NCBI GenBank assembly: GCA_022605955.1
Contig: JAKCOZ010000040.1
Location: 5,714,558-5,778,557 of the forward strand
Origin: Rallus limicola
Taxonomy: Eukaryota > Chordata > Aves > Gruiformes > Rallidae
Direction: 5' to 3'
DNA: 64,000 nucleotides
Shown piece after piece: positions 26,401 to 33,479 of this stretch (positions within the stretch are counted from its first letter, which is position 1; every line of letters begins with the position of its first letter). The notes below the pieces were generated by a model. The model saw only the letters and a list, made by a program, of their open reading frames with translations, was not told where the DNA came from and ran no database searches. Both the position numbers and the translations under genes were made by a program.

Positions 26401-29180
26401 TTCCTTCGGCATCCATCAAAGCGTCATTGATCTTCTGTGTGAAGGGGTTTGGGGGGGGGGGGTGATTAATGGCCTTCCCCAAGCCCGACGGGGTTGTTTA
26501 CGAGGGCTGGAGAAGGAGCGTGGTGGCGAAGGAGGGTTTGGGAGTGCTGGTGGGGAGTAAATATCATCCCCTGTGGCACTCGGAAGGGGGAAGAGAGCTC
26601 GTGGTCCTGGGTGGAGGGGCAGGAGGGATGCCAGCCGGGATGATTTGAGGGTCCCGGGAGGTGTCTGGCTGTTTGAGGCAGCGTGGGGGACCGATGGCCC
26701 CGTCATCGCCGCTGTGACTGCAGGCTTGGGCTGTGGGGGTGTCCCCTCAGATGGGGAGGGGGGAGGTCTGGAGCTGAGGACCCCGCTTTCCCCCTCCCCA
26801 GAAGCACATCGCCTCTCCGGGTGATGCTGGAGGTGGGGAGAGACCAGGCTGTGGGTGTTGCTTCCCCTTCCCCCTTTTGCCCCCTCCCTCAGCGGTGGAG
26901 ATGGGCCCTGTAAAGCCCTTCACATCCCCCTGTACCCACCTGCCTGTCCTCCCCCCCCCCAAATGTGGGCGATGAGGGGAATGAGCTTTGGGTCCCCTGG
27001 CACCAGGCACCCTGGGAATGAAAGGTGGAGAAGGGCTTGGAGGGGCTTTGGGAGGGGAGCGGGGCTGCACAGGCTGTGTGGAGGATGGCTGGGCACTGGG
27101 CATGGGCACTGGGGTGTTGGGGTGACCCCCAGATCCACCTCCCTGTTCCCTGCCAGCCTGGAAAGGGCCCTGCTTTCCCAGTTTGCTCCATCCTGACGCA
27201 TTCCTGGCTTCTCTCTACCTCCCGGTTGATGCTCTGTGCTGCCTCCCACCCCCACCACGCCCCCCCCACCACCCCCCCCAAGCAACCAGCGCAGCATCAG
27301 CACCCATGGGTGCTTCCCCCAGCACCCTGCTGAGCTCCGGATGGGACTTAAACCCACCGAGGGGGCAGAGCATCCCTCTCCCCTCTCCTGACGCTGGGGC
27401 CCACCAACCTCCCTGGAGCAATTATCCTCCCAATTAGCGAGTTTTCAGTCCCTTCTGGAAAGTCTCAGCTAAATTACTTCCCCCCCCCTCCCCTCCCCTC
27501 CCCTTCCCTCCCCTCCCCAAAACCCCCACCTCCACCCCAATCCAGGCAGATACCCAGCACAGAGGCCCCATTAGCGTGTAATTAGGTAGATTCCAGCAAA
27601 AAAACATCCTCAGGCTCCCTCCTCCTCCTCCTCCTCCTCACCCCCCCCCCCCCCTTCCCAAAAACCTGCTCTCCAGCATCAGCACGTTAGCAAGATGTAA
27701 ATTAGCACCTCCAGACGAAGAGCAGAGTTCACCCTGCACTGGGCTCTGCCTCGCTGTGCCAGTGCAGCTCCTCGTTTTAATAGTTTAATAAAAATTAGCA
27801 TAATTAACGAACATCTGTATGATCCAGAGCGGTGCAATTTGGCACTCGGAAACGAGGACTTAAACATTATTGCTGGGAGTTTAATGTTGTTTTAATTCTT
27901 CCTGGCACTGCGTGGTGGAGTAACGGCTCCGGGTGCCGGGAGTGCTCGGCTGGCTCTCATCTGCATATCCCTCCCTTTGATTATGAGCAATCACAGCCTG
28001 CCCAGCAATCCATCAAAGCTGAAATTATTTTAAAATACCTCGTAGTGCTCAGGCTACGGCAGAGATATGGGGGGAAAGGGGGTGGGGGGTTAGGGGAGGG
28101 TCCCCATCCTGTCCCTGCCGTGTCCCCGTCGTGTCCCTGCCATGCCTGGGGTGCATCTCTGTCCCCCCCACCCCCACCCGTGGGTGTCTGGAAAATACAC
28201 ATAATTCTTTGGTTTCCTTCTGGTTTTGCAGCAGGATTTGGTCCTCCCTGGGTGATGAGGGTGAGGAAGGTGAGGGGGGTGGGAGTTTCCTCCCAGCTCC
28301 TTCAGAGTTGACTCAGCACTGGGGTCCCCTGGGCAGCACTGGGGCACCCAGGAGCCTTTCCTTCAGCGTGGGGTTGAGGGGGGGGGGGGGGGGGGGGGGG
28401 TGTTGACTCAGTGCTGGGGTCCCCTGGGCAGCACTGGGGCACCCAGGAGCCTTTCCCAGCTCCAGCAGCACCATCTGCAGAGGGAGTGCTGGGTGTCTTT
28501 GGTGACCCCCCCCCCCAGTCCCTCCCTGGAGTTAAGCTGAGGAAACACAGAGGAGCTCAGGGACCCCTGAAATGCCCCAAGCAGGCAAAGTGTGTGTGTG
28601 GGGGGGTGTCAGAGCTCACATGGGACATGCATCATGGGCCTTGTCACTTTTGACATCTCCTCCTAAAACAGGAATCATTAAAACCCCCTTTTCCAGGGCA
28701 AACTTCTGATGGCTCCTCTGGCACAGGGGGCGGCGTGGGGAGGGTCTCTGGTGTCCTTCCCCCCCCAATATCTGTGTCCAGAGGGGAAATCAGGTGGAAA
28801 TTTGGGGAGAGGGATGGGTTACCCAGGCACAATCCCCCCAGAAGGGGCTTCCCAGAGCTCCAGGTGGGTGTTTTGGACCCTCCCCAAATATCAAGGTCTG
28901 GATTAAAGGCTGGGTTTCCAAGCAAGCCACGTCCCACGGGAGGGATTGCAAGGGAGAGAGGTGGGATTGGGGTGTTTTCTGGTGGGAACTTGGGGACCAC
29001 TGTCTGGAGACCCATGGGCCAGAGCTGTGTCCCCTGTGCCAGCACTGAACCCTCGTCCCTCTGGCTGTGTCTCCCCAGGAGTACAACGTGTACGGCTGGT
29101 GGGTGGGAGAGCTCAACGACGCGGTGGGCATCGTCCCAAAGGATTACCTGCTGCCTGCCTACGACCTGGAGGAGCGGTGA
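708..29180 (+). CDS. SKAP1: SKAP1 (src kinase-associated phosphoprotein 1, SKAP55), 3' seven coding exons; 5' part outside window
   Basis: Coding exons: 708-791, 2408-2532, 3248-3311, 4070-4231, 9984-10046, 16133-16245, 29079-29180. All introns are GT-AG and every phase joins without a stop, giving about 236 residues to a TGA. SKAP1 is a cytoplasmic adaptor of T cells that links ADAP/FYB1 and FYN to RAP1 and integrin activation (family knowledge). The visible protein starts inside the PH domain ([13 protein letters not shown], then the last helix [10 protein letters not shown]). It continues through an acidic linker with tyrosines in ETYNDVD and DDIYEVLP, the latter matching the FYN SH2-docking site of mammalian SKAP55. 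It ends in an SH3 domain ([24 protein letters not shown]) and a C-terminus LEER. SKAP2 is the nearest alternative, but the DIYEVLP and LEER ends and the SNX11/CBX1 neighbours favour SKAP1. The start codon and first PH strands lie upstream of base 1. Confidence 0.93.
1425..1619 (+). mobile_element. CR1 retrotransposon 3' fragment
   Basis: The sequence runs through the CR1 signature 'ccctgggccaggctgcccag' and 'ttggaccccatgggctctgg' to the terminal octamer-type repeat (gtgattctgtgatcc). It closely matches the copy at 49755-50110 in the opposite orientation, so both belong to one subfamily. Confidence 0.8.
2408..2532 (+). CDS. SKAP1: SKAP1 exon: PH domain, central part
   Basis: The acceptor is cttccag ending at 2407 and the donor gtagga starts at 2533. 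The exon reads [20 protein letters not shown] and then [21 protein letters not shown], in frame with its neighbours. KQPKG and the CFEL strand are the recognisable SKAP1 PH segments. The middle ([13 protein letters not shown]) differs noticeably from the mammalian sequence. Confidence 0.9.
3248..3311 (+). CDS. SKAP1: SKAP1 exon: C-terminal helix of PH domain
   Basis: The acceptor is tctccag ending at 3247 and the donor gtgagt starts at 3312. It encodes [20 protein letters not shown] plus Lys and one base. The invariant Trp of the PH C-terminal helix is present. Confidence 0.9.
4070..4231 (+). CDS. SKAP1: SKAP1 exon: acidic tyrosine-containing linker
   Basis: The acceptor is ctctgccag ending at 4069 and the donor gtgagc starts at 4232. 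It encodes [20 protein letters not shown], a Ser/Asn-rich stretch, and [10 protein letters not shown]. In human SKAP55 the DIYEVLP tyrosine is the FYN-binding phosphosite, so its retention suggests the same docking function. The stretch between the two tyrosine motifs is not recognisably conserved. Confidence 0.9.
6326..6552. promoter_or_regulatory. AT-rich island in SKAP1 intron, candidate non-coding element
   Basis: A sharp drop in GC relative to both flanks, with no repeat signature, no open frame and several TAAT/ATTA-type homeodomain cores. Conservation cannot be tested here. Confidence 0.35.
8265..8480. promoter_or_regulatory. AT-rich island in SKAP1 intron, candidate non-coding element
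   Basis: Unique sequence with ATTTATT, TAATTGG and TTGATCA-type motifs between GC-rich flanks. It looks like a conserved-element type of sequence, not a transposon relic. Confidence 0.35.
8669..8730. repeat. 10-bp minisatellite (agcagccccc)
   Basis: At least six perfect tandem copies of a 10-bp unit. Confidence 0.9.
8940..9382 (+). mobile_element. CR1 retrotransposon 3' fragment
   Basis: Contains the classic CR1 3' stretch (gagaagggcaaccaggctgg; gaggaggctgaggggagacc; atggttggacttgatgattc) and ends with gattctgtgattctgtg. About 440 bp, the longest CR1 copy in the window, with internal deletions compared with intact elements. Confidence 0.88.
9984..10046 (+). CDS. SKAP1: SKAP1 exon: short acidic linker
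   Basis: The exon is 63 bp with acceptor ccctgcag ending at 9983 and donor gtaaga from 10047. It is phase 1 to phase 1 and so could be skipped in frame. It encodes [20 protein letters not shown] and SG, corresponding to the DEEHDLEEDES region of human SKAP1. Confidence 0.85.
11735..11860. promoter_or_regulatory. AT-rich island in SKAP1 intron, candidate non-coding element
   Basis: A cluster of GTAATTG, GTTAATC, GTTATTAG and GATTG motifs within 120 bp, flanked by GC-rich unique sequence. These are homeodomain-like cores by inspection only. Confidence 0.35.
12779..12970. repeat. 25-bp minisatellite
   Basis: About seven copies of a unit reading tgcatcccaccacctgtcca plus tgacc, with a few substitutions. 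The unit is not a multiple of three and all copies are direct without spacers, so this is a simple tandem repeat. Confidence 0.88.
14668..15050 (+). mobile_element. CR1 retrotransposon 3' fragment
   Basis: Contains ttaggttggatatcagc, cccaggttgcccagagaggt and ccttccaacccaacac, and ends with the octamer repeat ttctatgattctgtgattct. Confidence 0.88.
15765..15896 (-). mobile_element. CR1 retrotransposon 3' fragment, reverse orientation
   Basis: Begins with the reverse complement of the CR1 terminus (atcatagaatcacc), followed by gctgggttgggagggacccc-like sequence shared with the copies at 25188, 45930 and 59775. Confidence 0.8.
16133..16245 (+). CDS. SKAP1: SKAP1 exon: first half of SH3 domain
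   Basis: The acceptor is ctttcccccag ending at 16132 and the donor gtaagc starts at 16246. It encodes [17 protein letters not shown] and then the acidic ELSF-RGD segment typical of an SH3 RT loop. The human motif RKGDYASYY appears here as FQRDYANYY, so the Arg-Lys pair four and three residues before the first Tyr is not preserved. Confidence 0.92.
16440..16650. promoter_or_regulatory. AT-rich island just after SKAP1 SH3 exon
   Basis: Unique sequence with TTATTTTATAATTTTTGTTG, GGTAATTGAG and ACATTAACGG motifs, distinct from the surrounding GC-rich intron. Confidence 0.35.
18190..18440. promoter_or_regulatory. AT-rich island in SKAP1 last intron
   Basis: Contains CATTTTAATTTCC, CCAATTAATTTCGC, GAATTAATC and GCTAATATAAAAATCC; no repeat family recognised. 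Candidate regulatory element. Confidence 0.38.
18985..19115. promoter_or_regulatory. AT-rich island in SKAP1 last intron
   Basis: Contains TTATGATAATTATTTG, GGCCATAAAACC (CDX/posterior-HOX-like) and GTTAATTCTC within 130 bp. Confidence 0.38.
20045..20440. promoter_or_regulatory. Longest AT-rich island in SKAP1 last intron
   Basis: Nearly 400 bp of low-GC unique sequence with repeated TTTATAA/TTTATTA/AATAAA-type cores, no open frame and no transposon hallmark, between strongly GC-rich flanks. This is the best conserved-element candidate in the window by composition. Confidence 0.42.
21020..21215. promoter_or_regulatory. AT-rich island in SKAP1 last intron
   Basis: Contains an imperfect duplicated phrase (GGTAACATTTAAACCA / GGTAACATTTAAAGCA, 21119-21156), GATAATTATAAACC and TTAATAGATGGATGG. 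Confidence 0.38.
21755..21900. promoter_or_regulatory. AT-rich island in SKAP1 last intron
   Basis: Contains GACTTTAATTCC, AAACCATAATGCAG and TATTTAATTAAAATAACAG, flanked by G-rich runs. No repeat recognised. Confidence 0.36.
22995..23270. promoter_or_regulatory. AT-rich island in SKAP1 last intron
   Basis: Contains CGTTATTAAAATGCTAATTT, TCTAATTGCAGCCATAATG and TTCATTTATTCTG, directly before the CpG-rich 23.27-23.41 kb stretch. Confidence 0.38.
23402..23447. repeat. (CG)n-(CA)n microsatellite
   Basis: A short CG alternation followed by about 18 CA units. Confidence 0.92.
24725..24910. promoter_or_regulatory. AT-rich island in SKAP1 last intron
   Basis: Unique low-GC sequence with GGTGATTTAGG, AATATTAAAGGC, GATTAAACATTTCC and CACATTGTTTTTCC (SOX-like ATTGTT). 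Confidence 0.35.
25188..25515 (-). mobile_element. CR1 retrotransposon 3' fragment, reverse orientation
   Basis: Starts with the reverse CR1 terminus (tatagactcatagaccc) and shares ccaaccccctgccacaggca and gcctggagctacacaaggtt with the copies at 45930 and 59775. The shared part extends to the 'aaagttgcatcccctcc' end. Confidence 0.85.
26160..26430. promoter_or_regulatory. AT-rich island with TCF/LEF-like and homeodomain motifs
   Basis: Contains AATAGATGTATGGC, CTAACAATAACG, CAATCATAAACC and, at 26411-26422, ATCCATCAAAGC whose reverse strand contains the TCF/LEF core CTTTGATG. Confidence 0.4.
27680..28070. promoter_or_regulatory. AT-rich island with TCF/LEF-like and homeodomain motifs
   Basis: Contains TTAATAAAAATTAGCATAAT, CTTTGATTATGAG at 27975 and ATCCATCAAAGC at 28009-28020, the same 12 bases as in the island at 26.4 kb. 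Confidence 0.42.
28307..28457. repeat. Duplicated 57-bp unit flanking a 23-base G run
   Basis: Copies at 28307-28363 and 28402-28457 (gttgactcag..., ...cacccaggagcctttcc) are nearly identical and are separated by a short spacer plus G(23) at 28378-28400. Confidence 0.85.
29079..29180 (+). CDS. SKAP1: SKAP1 terminal coding exon: second half of SH3 domain
   Basis: The acceptor is ctccccag ending at 29078. It encodes [33 protein letters not shown] and a TGA stop at 29178-29180. The WW pair and the GIVPKDY strand are SH3 hallmarks. The exon lies 12.8 kb downstream of the previous one. Confidence 0.93.
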   Translation, partial: EYNVYGWWVGELNDAVGIVPKDYLLPAYDLEER

Positions 29181-29835
29181 GGCCACCAGGACACCCCAGG
29201 TGAGAGGTGGGACCCCGGGGATGGGGTGTGGAGGAGGGTGCTGGGGGGAACAGCTCCGTTCCCAGCGTGTCCCAGCAGCTCCAGGGTGCCAAGCGCTTGG
29301 CTCTGTCTCCTGGTACCCATTTATTGGGAGCAGGAGAGGTTGGCAACCGCAGTGGTGGTTCGGGGATGGTGCCACCCTGCTCTGAGTCCCTCCCTGGATT
29401 TCAAGTCCCATTATGGAGGCAAGTGGGGAAACTGAGGCACGGAGCAGGGCTGGGGAAGCAGAAGGGGTCTGCAGCCGAGCTGGAGGCAGGGTCCTGACAC
29501 CGGCCTGGGGCAGGAATAACTCCAAATTCAATCTCCCACCCTCGTTAACCCCTCTGGGTGAGCCTGTGTCTCAGTTTCCCCTTCCCCACCGTCACCCACA
29601 TCTCCTCCCCCCTCCCCAAACCCAGGTCCTTCTCCCCCTGGCCATACTGAGATACCAGCAGGAGCATCCCCAACACCAGCCTCCCCCTGCTACGGGAACC
29701 CTCTGCACGAAGACACCCACGTCCCAGCCACCCACAGTGCCCTGGAGCTCTGCGCTGCCCCGCGGTACCCGCTGAGATGCTGTTAGGACATTTTGGCGGG
29801 GGGAGCCCGCAATAAAACCATTTCCCGCTCCGCTT
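29181..29835 (+). other. SKAP1: SKAP1 3' UTR (possibly with a small intron)
   Basis: Downstream of the TGA the sequence is non-coding up to an AATAAA at 29811-29816. A strong donor (CCCCAG|gtgaga) sits at 29199/29200, and a good acceptor after a pyrimidine tract (ctccccaaacccag) sits at 29625/29626. A 426 bp 3' UTR intron is therefore possible but unproven. Confidence 0.6.
29811..29816 (+). terminator. SKAP1: SKAP1 poly(A) signal AATAAA
   Basis: This is a canonical hexamer about 630 bp after the SKAP1 stop, and the only one on the plus strand in this 3' flank. Cleavage is expected roughly 10-30 bp downstream. Confidence 0.65.
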
Positions 29836-29941
29836 TTGCCTTCCTGGTGGGTCTGGAGCCGGAGCTGGGGGCGGGGACTGGTCCCCTCACCTCCAGCCCC
29901 AGCTCGGAGCATCCCCACAGCCAGAGGATCAACGCAGCGCA

Positions 29942-29977
29942 TCCTCCTCCTCCTCCTCCTCCTCCTCCTCCTCCTCC
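29942..29977. repeat. (TCC)n microsatellite
   Basis: About twelve tandem trinucleotides just downstream of the SKAP1 poly(A) signal. Confidence 0.9.
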
Positions 29978-31932
29978 CGCACTTGGCTGAAGGGCCGCTA
30001 GATGGTGGTAAGTACCTGCTGGCTGCAGCCTTCATGGGGAGGGTGCCCAAACCCCCTGGGCTGCGCCGGAGCAGACCCCCCCCCCAGCACCCAGCAGCCC
30101 CCGGCAGGGGCGAGGGGAGCATCTCCCGGGGAGGGGGGGGGTGAGCCCGGGCTCCCAAGCACGGCTCTGCGGATGTCTGGCAGCTAAACACGACTGGGGG
30201 GGGGTCTGCGGGAACCCGGGGGGGTGCAGGGGGCTGTGGGGACACAGCCGGACCCATCCCGGTGCCGGGTCCCACACACGGCCCCGCTCGCACCCACAAA
30301 GGCACCTCCCTGGGGGGGGATGTGGGGGGGAGGGGGGGGGCAGGTCTTTGGTGTGGAGGATGGGTTTGGGGTGCCCAGAGCTCAGCTTGGCAGGGCACGA
30401 GCTCCATCTCAAATCCCTCTGGTGTTCCCAACTTGCTCTTCCAGTGTGGGTGACTCCCACCAGAACCTTGGGAGCCCAGGATGGGATGGCAGGACCTGGG
30501 CACCCGCAGAGGGAACCCCTCCCTCTGCCCTGCCCCTCAGGGTGATGCTCGGTCCTCCCAGCTCCTTTTCCCATCCGTGGGTGTCCCACCCAGGACCAGT
30601 TCACTTCTGAGGCAGCCGAAGGGCCCAGTATCCACCTCTCCATCCTCATTCCCAGGAGCCCTCTGGGATGCTGGGAGGGAGGAACCAATGCTCCTCCCAG
30701 GAGGATGCCCTGGTGAGGAAAGGACCAGGGTTTGGGGGGGACCGGATGCATCTGCCCCAGCTCGATGTGTAGGAAACAGCCCCTTGCACCCTGTTACCAC
30801 TCCAGTTGCACCCCCACCAGCACTCCTGATGTTCACAGGCTGAGCCCCTCCTGCTCTGCTCGAGGATGGGATGGGGAGCTGGGAGCAGGATGCTTTGGCC
30901 AAGCACAGGTTGCTCCAGCCCCAGGTCAGAGCAGGACCCCCCCACCCCCCTCTTTGCCCCCCAGCATCAGGGCAGGAAGCACAGCGGTTTGTTTGCACAG
31001 ACTTGAGACACAGCCTTCCTGGGGGAGGGGGGGCACGGGGCCGGGGGGGAGGTGAGGATGTGCTGTCTGGAGAGCCTGGCCAGCTTCCAAGCAGAGAGGC
31101 TGTTTTTCTGGCAGGCTGGGGAGGAGAGAGACACGCCAGGCTGTGAGGGCACGGGGAGGGGGAGGCTGGGGGGGTGCTGAGCCTGTCCTCGCCTGCTCTG
31201 GGTTTGGGGGGGGGGGGGGGGGGGAAGGTTACCTTGAGCAGCTCTGGGTGCCCCCCTACATCCCTGACCCCACCCTGGGGATGGGGGTTGTGTCTCTGTG
31301 CTGTAACCCCGACAGACATCAGGCTGCCAAGGGGCTGAGCAGCCTCACATGGGGCAGAGAGGACCAGCCATGTGTCATCATCACCCCCAGCCCCACACGG
31401 CACCCCCAGAGCAGGACCCTCCCCCCAGGGGTCTCTGCAGTCTGGGGGCCAGCGATGCTCAGCTCCCCCTGCCCAGGGCTGCCTCTGAGTCACTGTTTTC
31501 CCCACAGCTTTGCAAAGCTCATCAACACCACTAAAAATAATTCCTGCCTGGCTGTGAAACGCAGCCAAGAGCTGGCTGCACCCCCGGGAAGGGGGGGGAG
31601 AAGGGTGGGAGGGGGCACCACAGGACCCTAGGAGGAGGCACGGGTCAGGGAGGGGGAACAGAGCCCTCCTCCAGCAGCCCTACAGAGGCACAAGTCCCAG
31701 CAAGACTCCCAGTAAGGTGTCACACGCAGGACGTGGCAGTGCCAGGCTGAGCTGGTGGAGCACCAGGTGCCAGGGCAGGATGAGGCCCCTTGACCTGGGG
31801 GGGGTGTCACCTGAGTGAGGCTGTGCAGGGGCCACGCAGGGGTCTGTGGGTGCAGAATTGGGTCTGTGGGTGCAGAAACGGGTCCGTGGGCACAGCTGGC
31901 CTCACAGCTGCGCCATTTGGAGCTGCACACTC

Positions 31933-31954
31933 ATGAATATGTATGAATATGCAT
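31933..31954. promoter_or_regulatory. POU/octamer-like element
   Basis: ATGAATATG followed by ATGAATATGCAT, close to the palindromic POU dimer site ATGCATATGCAT. A CCAAT core (GCCAAT) follows at about 31965. Motif match only. Confidence 0.3.
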
Positions 31955-32419
31955 GAGGGGGGCAGCCAATGGCAGCAGCTCTCCAACGCGCCGGCAGCTG
32001 CCAGCCTTCCCAGAGAACTTCTCCTGACATTTTGGATGCGACTTGACAGGTTCCCAACACTCTCTCCCTCCCCACGGTGCATCCTGTCCCCCCACCCCAT
32101 GTGGGGCTGAGATTCCCCCCCCCCAGCTCCACAGCCCAGCCCCACAAATCCCTTGGGGGGGGGGGGGGGGTGTCAAGGTGGGACCCCTCAAGCCCTGCCA
32201 CCACCCCCTGGGGTTGGTCCCAGCACCCCATGGCAGCCCAGCAGACCTCTCTGCTGCCCGGGGCAGAGTGAGCCCCGATGTTTCCAGCAGCTCCAGCCCC
32301 CCCAGGGAGGGGTGCAGTACCCCCCCCCCTTCTCCCTAAAGCCATCTAGCTGCAATTAGCCCGGCCTCAGCTCAGCTCCCTCCGCCCACGCAGCGAGGAC
32401 ACACGCTGCCAACAACCAG

Positions 32420-33337
32420 TGAGTCTCCACTCCTTTTTTATTTCAAGTCAGAGCACGTTGGCTCTGCCTTCCCCAGTGCTGAGGGTGGGAGGGAAGCGTG
32501 CAGGAGAGCACAGGGAGCAGCACTGGGAGCCCAAGCGCTGCCGGACCCCAGCTCCAAGGCAGCCCCGTGCTCCTCTTCTCTGAGCAAACAAGATCCCAGC
32601 TGTGAGGTCCCCAGTTCCCACCTCGTGCACGGCAACAGGGGCGTGAGGAAGGGGCAGCTCCTCAAAGGGGCAGGAGCCTTTCCCCCACCCCGACTCCTTC
32701 CCCCTTGCTCCCTGGGAAGCTCATGGCTGCGGGCAGCCCGTGGGGCAGAAGCTGTGCCAGGAGACCCCGGGTGTGGATGTGGTGCCTGCACCCCACACCT
32801 GGGTTTTGGCTCTGTGAGGCTGAGATCTCCCTACCCAGGAGCTGCATGGCACAGATACAACCAGGGGAACACAGCCTTCCCCTCCTGCAGCACGGAGGGG
32901 AATGGGACACACACACACACTGGACTAGAGGGACCTGCCAGGCTGTGGCCAGCCCCTGCTCACAGCTCTGCCAAGGAAAGCCTCCCTCCCTCCCTCCCTC
33001 ATCAGCCCCAGGCTGGGGACGTGCCAGGAATACAGGACCCTGCTGGCACCATGAGCAGCCCCCACCACTGCCCCAGAGAGAGCAAAGGCCATGGGAACAA
33101 CAAACAGGGGTTGCACAAACCACTACGACTCTGCTCCAAAGAGAGGAGCGACACGAACACCACCCGGGAGTCAGCAGGGAGAGAGTGTGTGAGCCCCAGG
33201 CACTGCAGAGCCCAGGCGAGGCCAGGCTCCCGGCACAGTCCCAGTCAGCCTGGACATCCCTCTGGCAGCTCTGCAGCGACCCCTCTTCCAGCGAGGGCTG
33301 CGGGTGGCAGGGAAGGCAGGCAAGGTCCTTCGAGGCC
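32420..33337 (-). other. SNX11: SNX11 3' UTR
   Basis: This is non-coding sequence after the TAA at 33340-33338, ending near an AATAAA on the minus strand (plus-strand 32437-32442). Plus-strand frames of up to about 400 codons across this region are GC-driven and match no family. Confidence 0.6.
32437..32442 (-). terminator. SNX11: SNX11 poly(A) signal AATAAA
   Basis: A canonical hexamer on the minus strand about 900 bp after the SNX11 stop, facing the SKAP1 end in tail-to-tail arrangement. Confidence 0.6.
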
Positions 33338-33479
33338 TTAGTGCATCTCACGCTGTCTGCCCGAGGGCTCGGCTGGCTCCTCCGGGCTGTCCGAGTGCGC
33401 CTCGTCCATGCCGAAGTCGCTCCAGTACGGGAAGGTCTCCAGGGAGGCTGGAGCCTGCGGGGTGCCCAGGCCAGCGCAG
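33338..33479 (-). CDS. SNX11: SNX11 terminal coding exon (diverged C-terminal tail)
   Basis: The acceptor ccttctccctctgtag (minus strand, at 33480) has a good pyrimidine tract and the right phase, giving [16 protein letters not shown] and ending [14 protein letters not shown]. The Ser-Cys after GD-P mirrors human GDQPKSCC. The rest has little obvious similarity to the human tail, so the exon choice is plausible rather than certain. Confidence 0.65.

Larger units (their letters stand above)
16246..29078 (+). other. SKAP1 last intron, 12.8 kb, rich in AT islands
   Basis: The largest intron in view. About ten AT-rich unique islands alternate with very GC-rich, homopolymer-rich sequence; the clearest are listed separately. 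It also holds a (CG)n/(CA)n tract at 23402-23447, a CR1 copy at 25188-25515 and a duplicated unit around a 23-base G run at 28307-28457. No protein-coding gene was found inside. Confidence 0.7.
29836..32419. other. SKAP1-SNX11 tail-to-tail intergenic region
   Basis: GC-rich unique sequence with a (TCC)n microsatellite (29942-29977), G runs near 30145, 30330, 31210 and 32155, and an octamer-like site near 31943. Long open frames here are composition artefacts. No RNA gene seen. Confidence 0.65.

Noticed and set aside
30537..31568. 343-codon open frame on the minus strand in the SKAP1-SNX11 gap
   Set aside because: Composition-driven, no domain, no poly(A) or promoter arrangement that fits.
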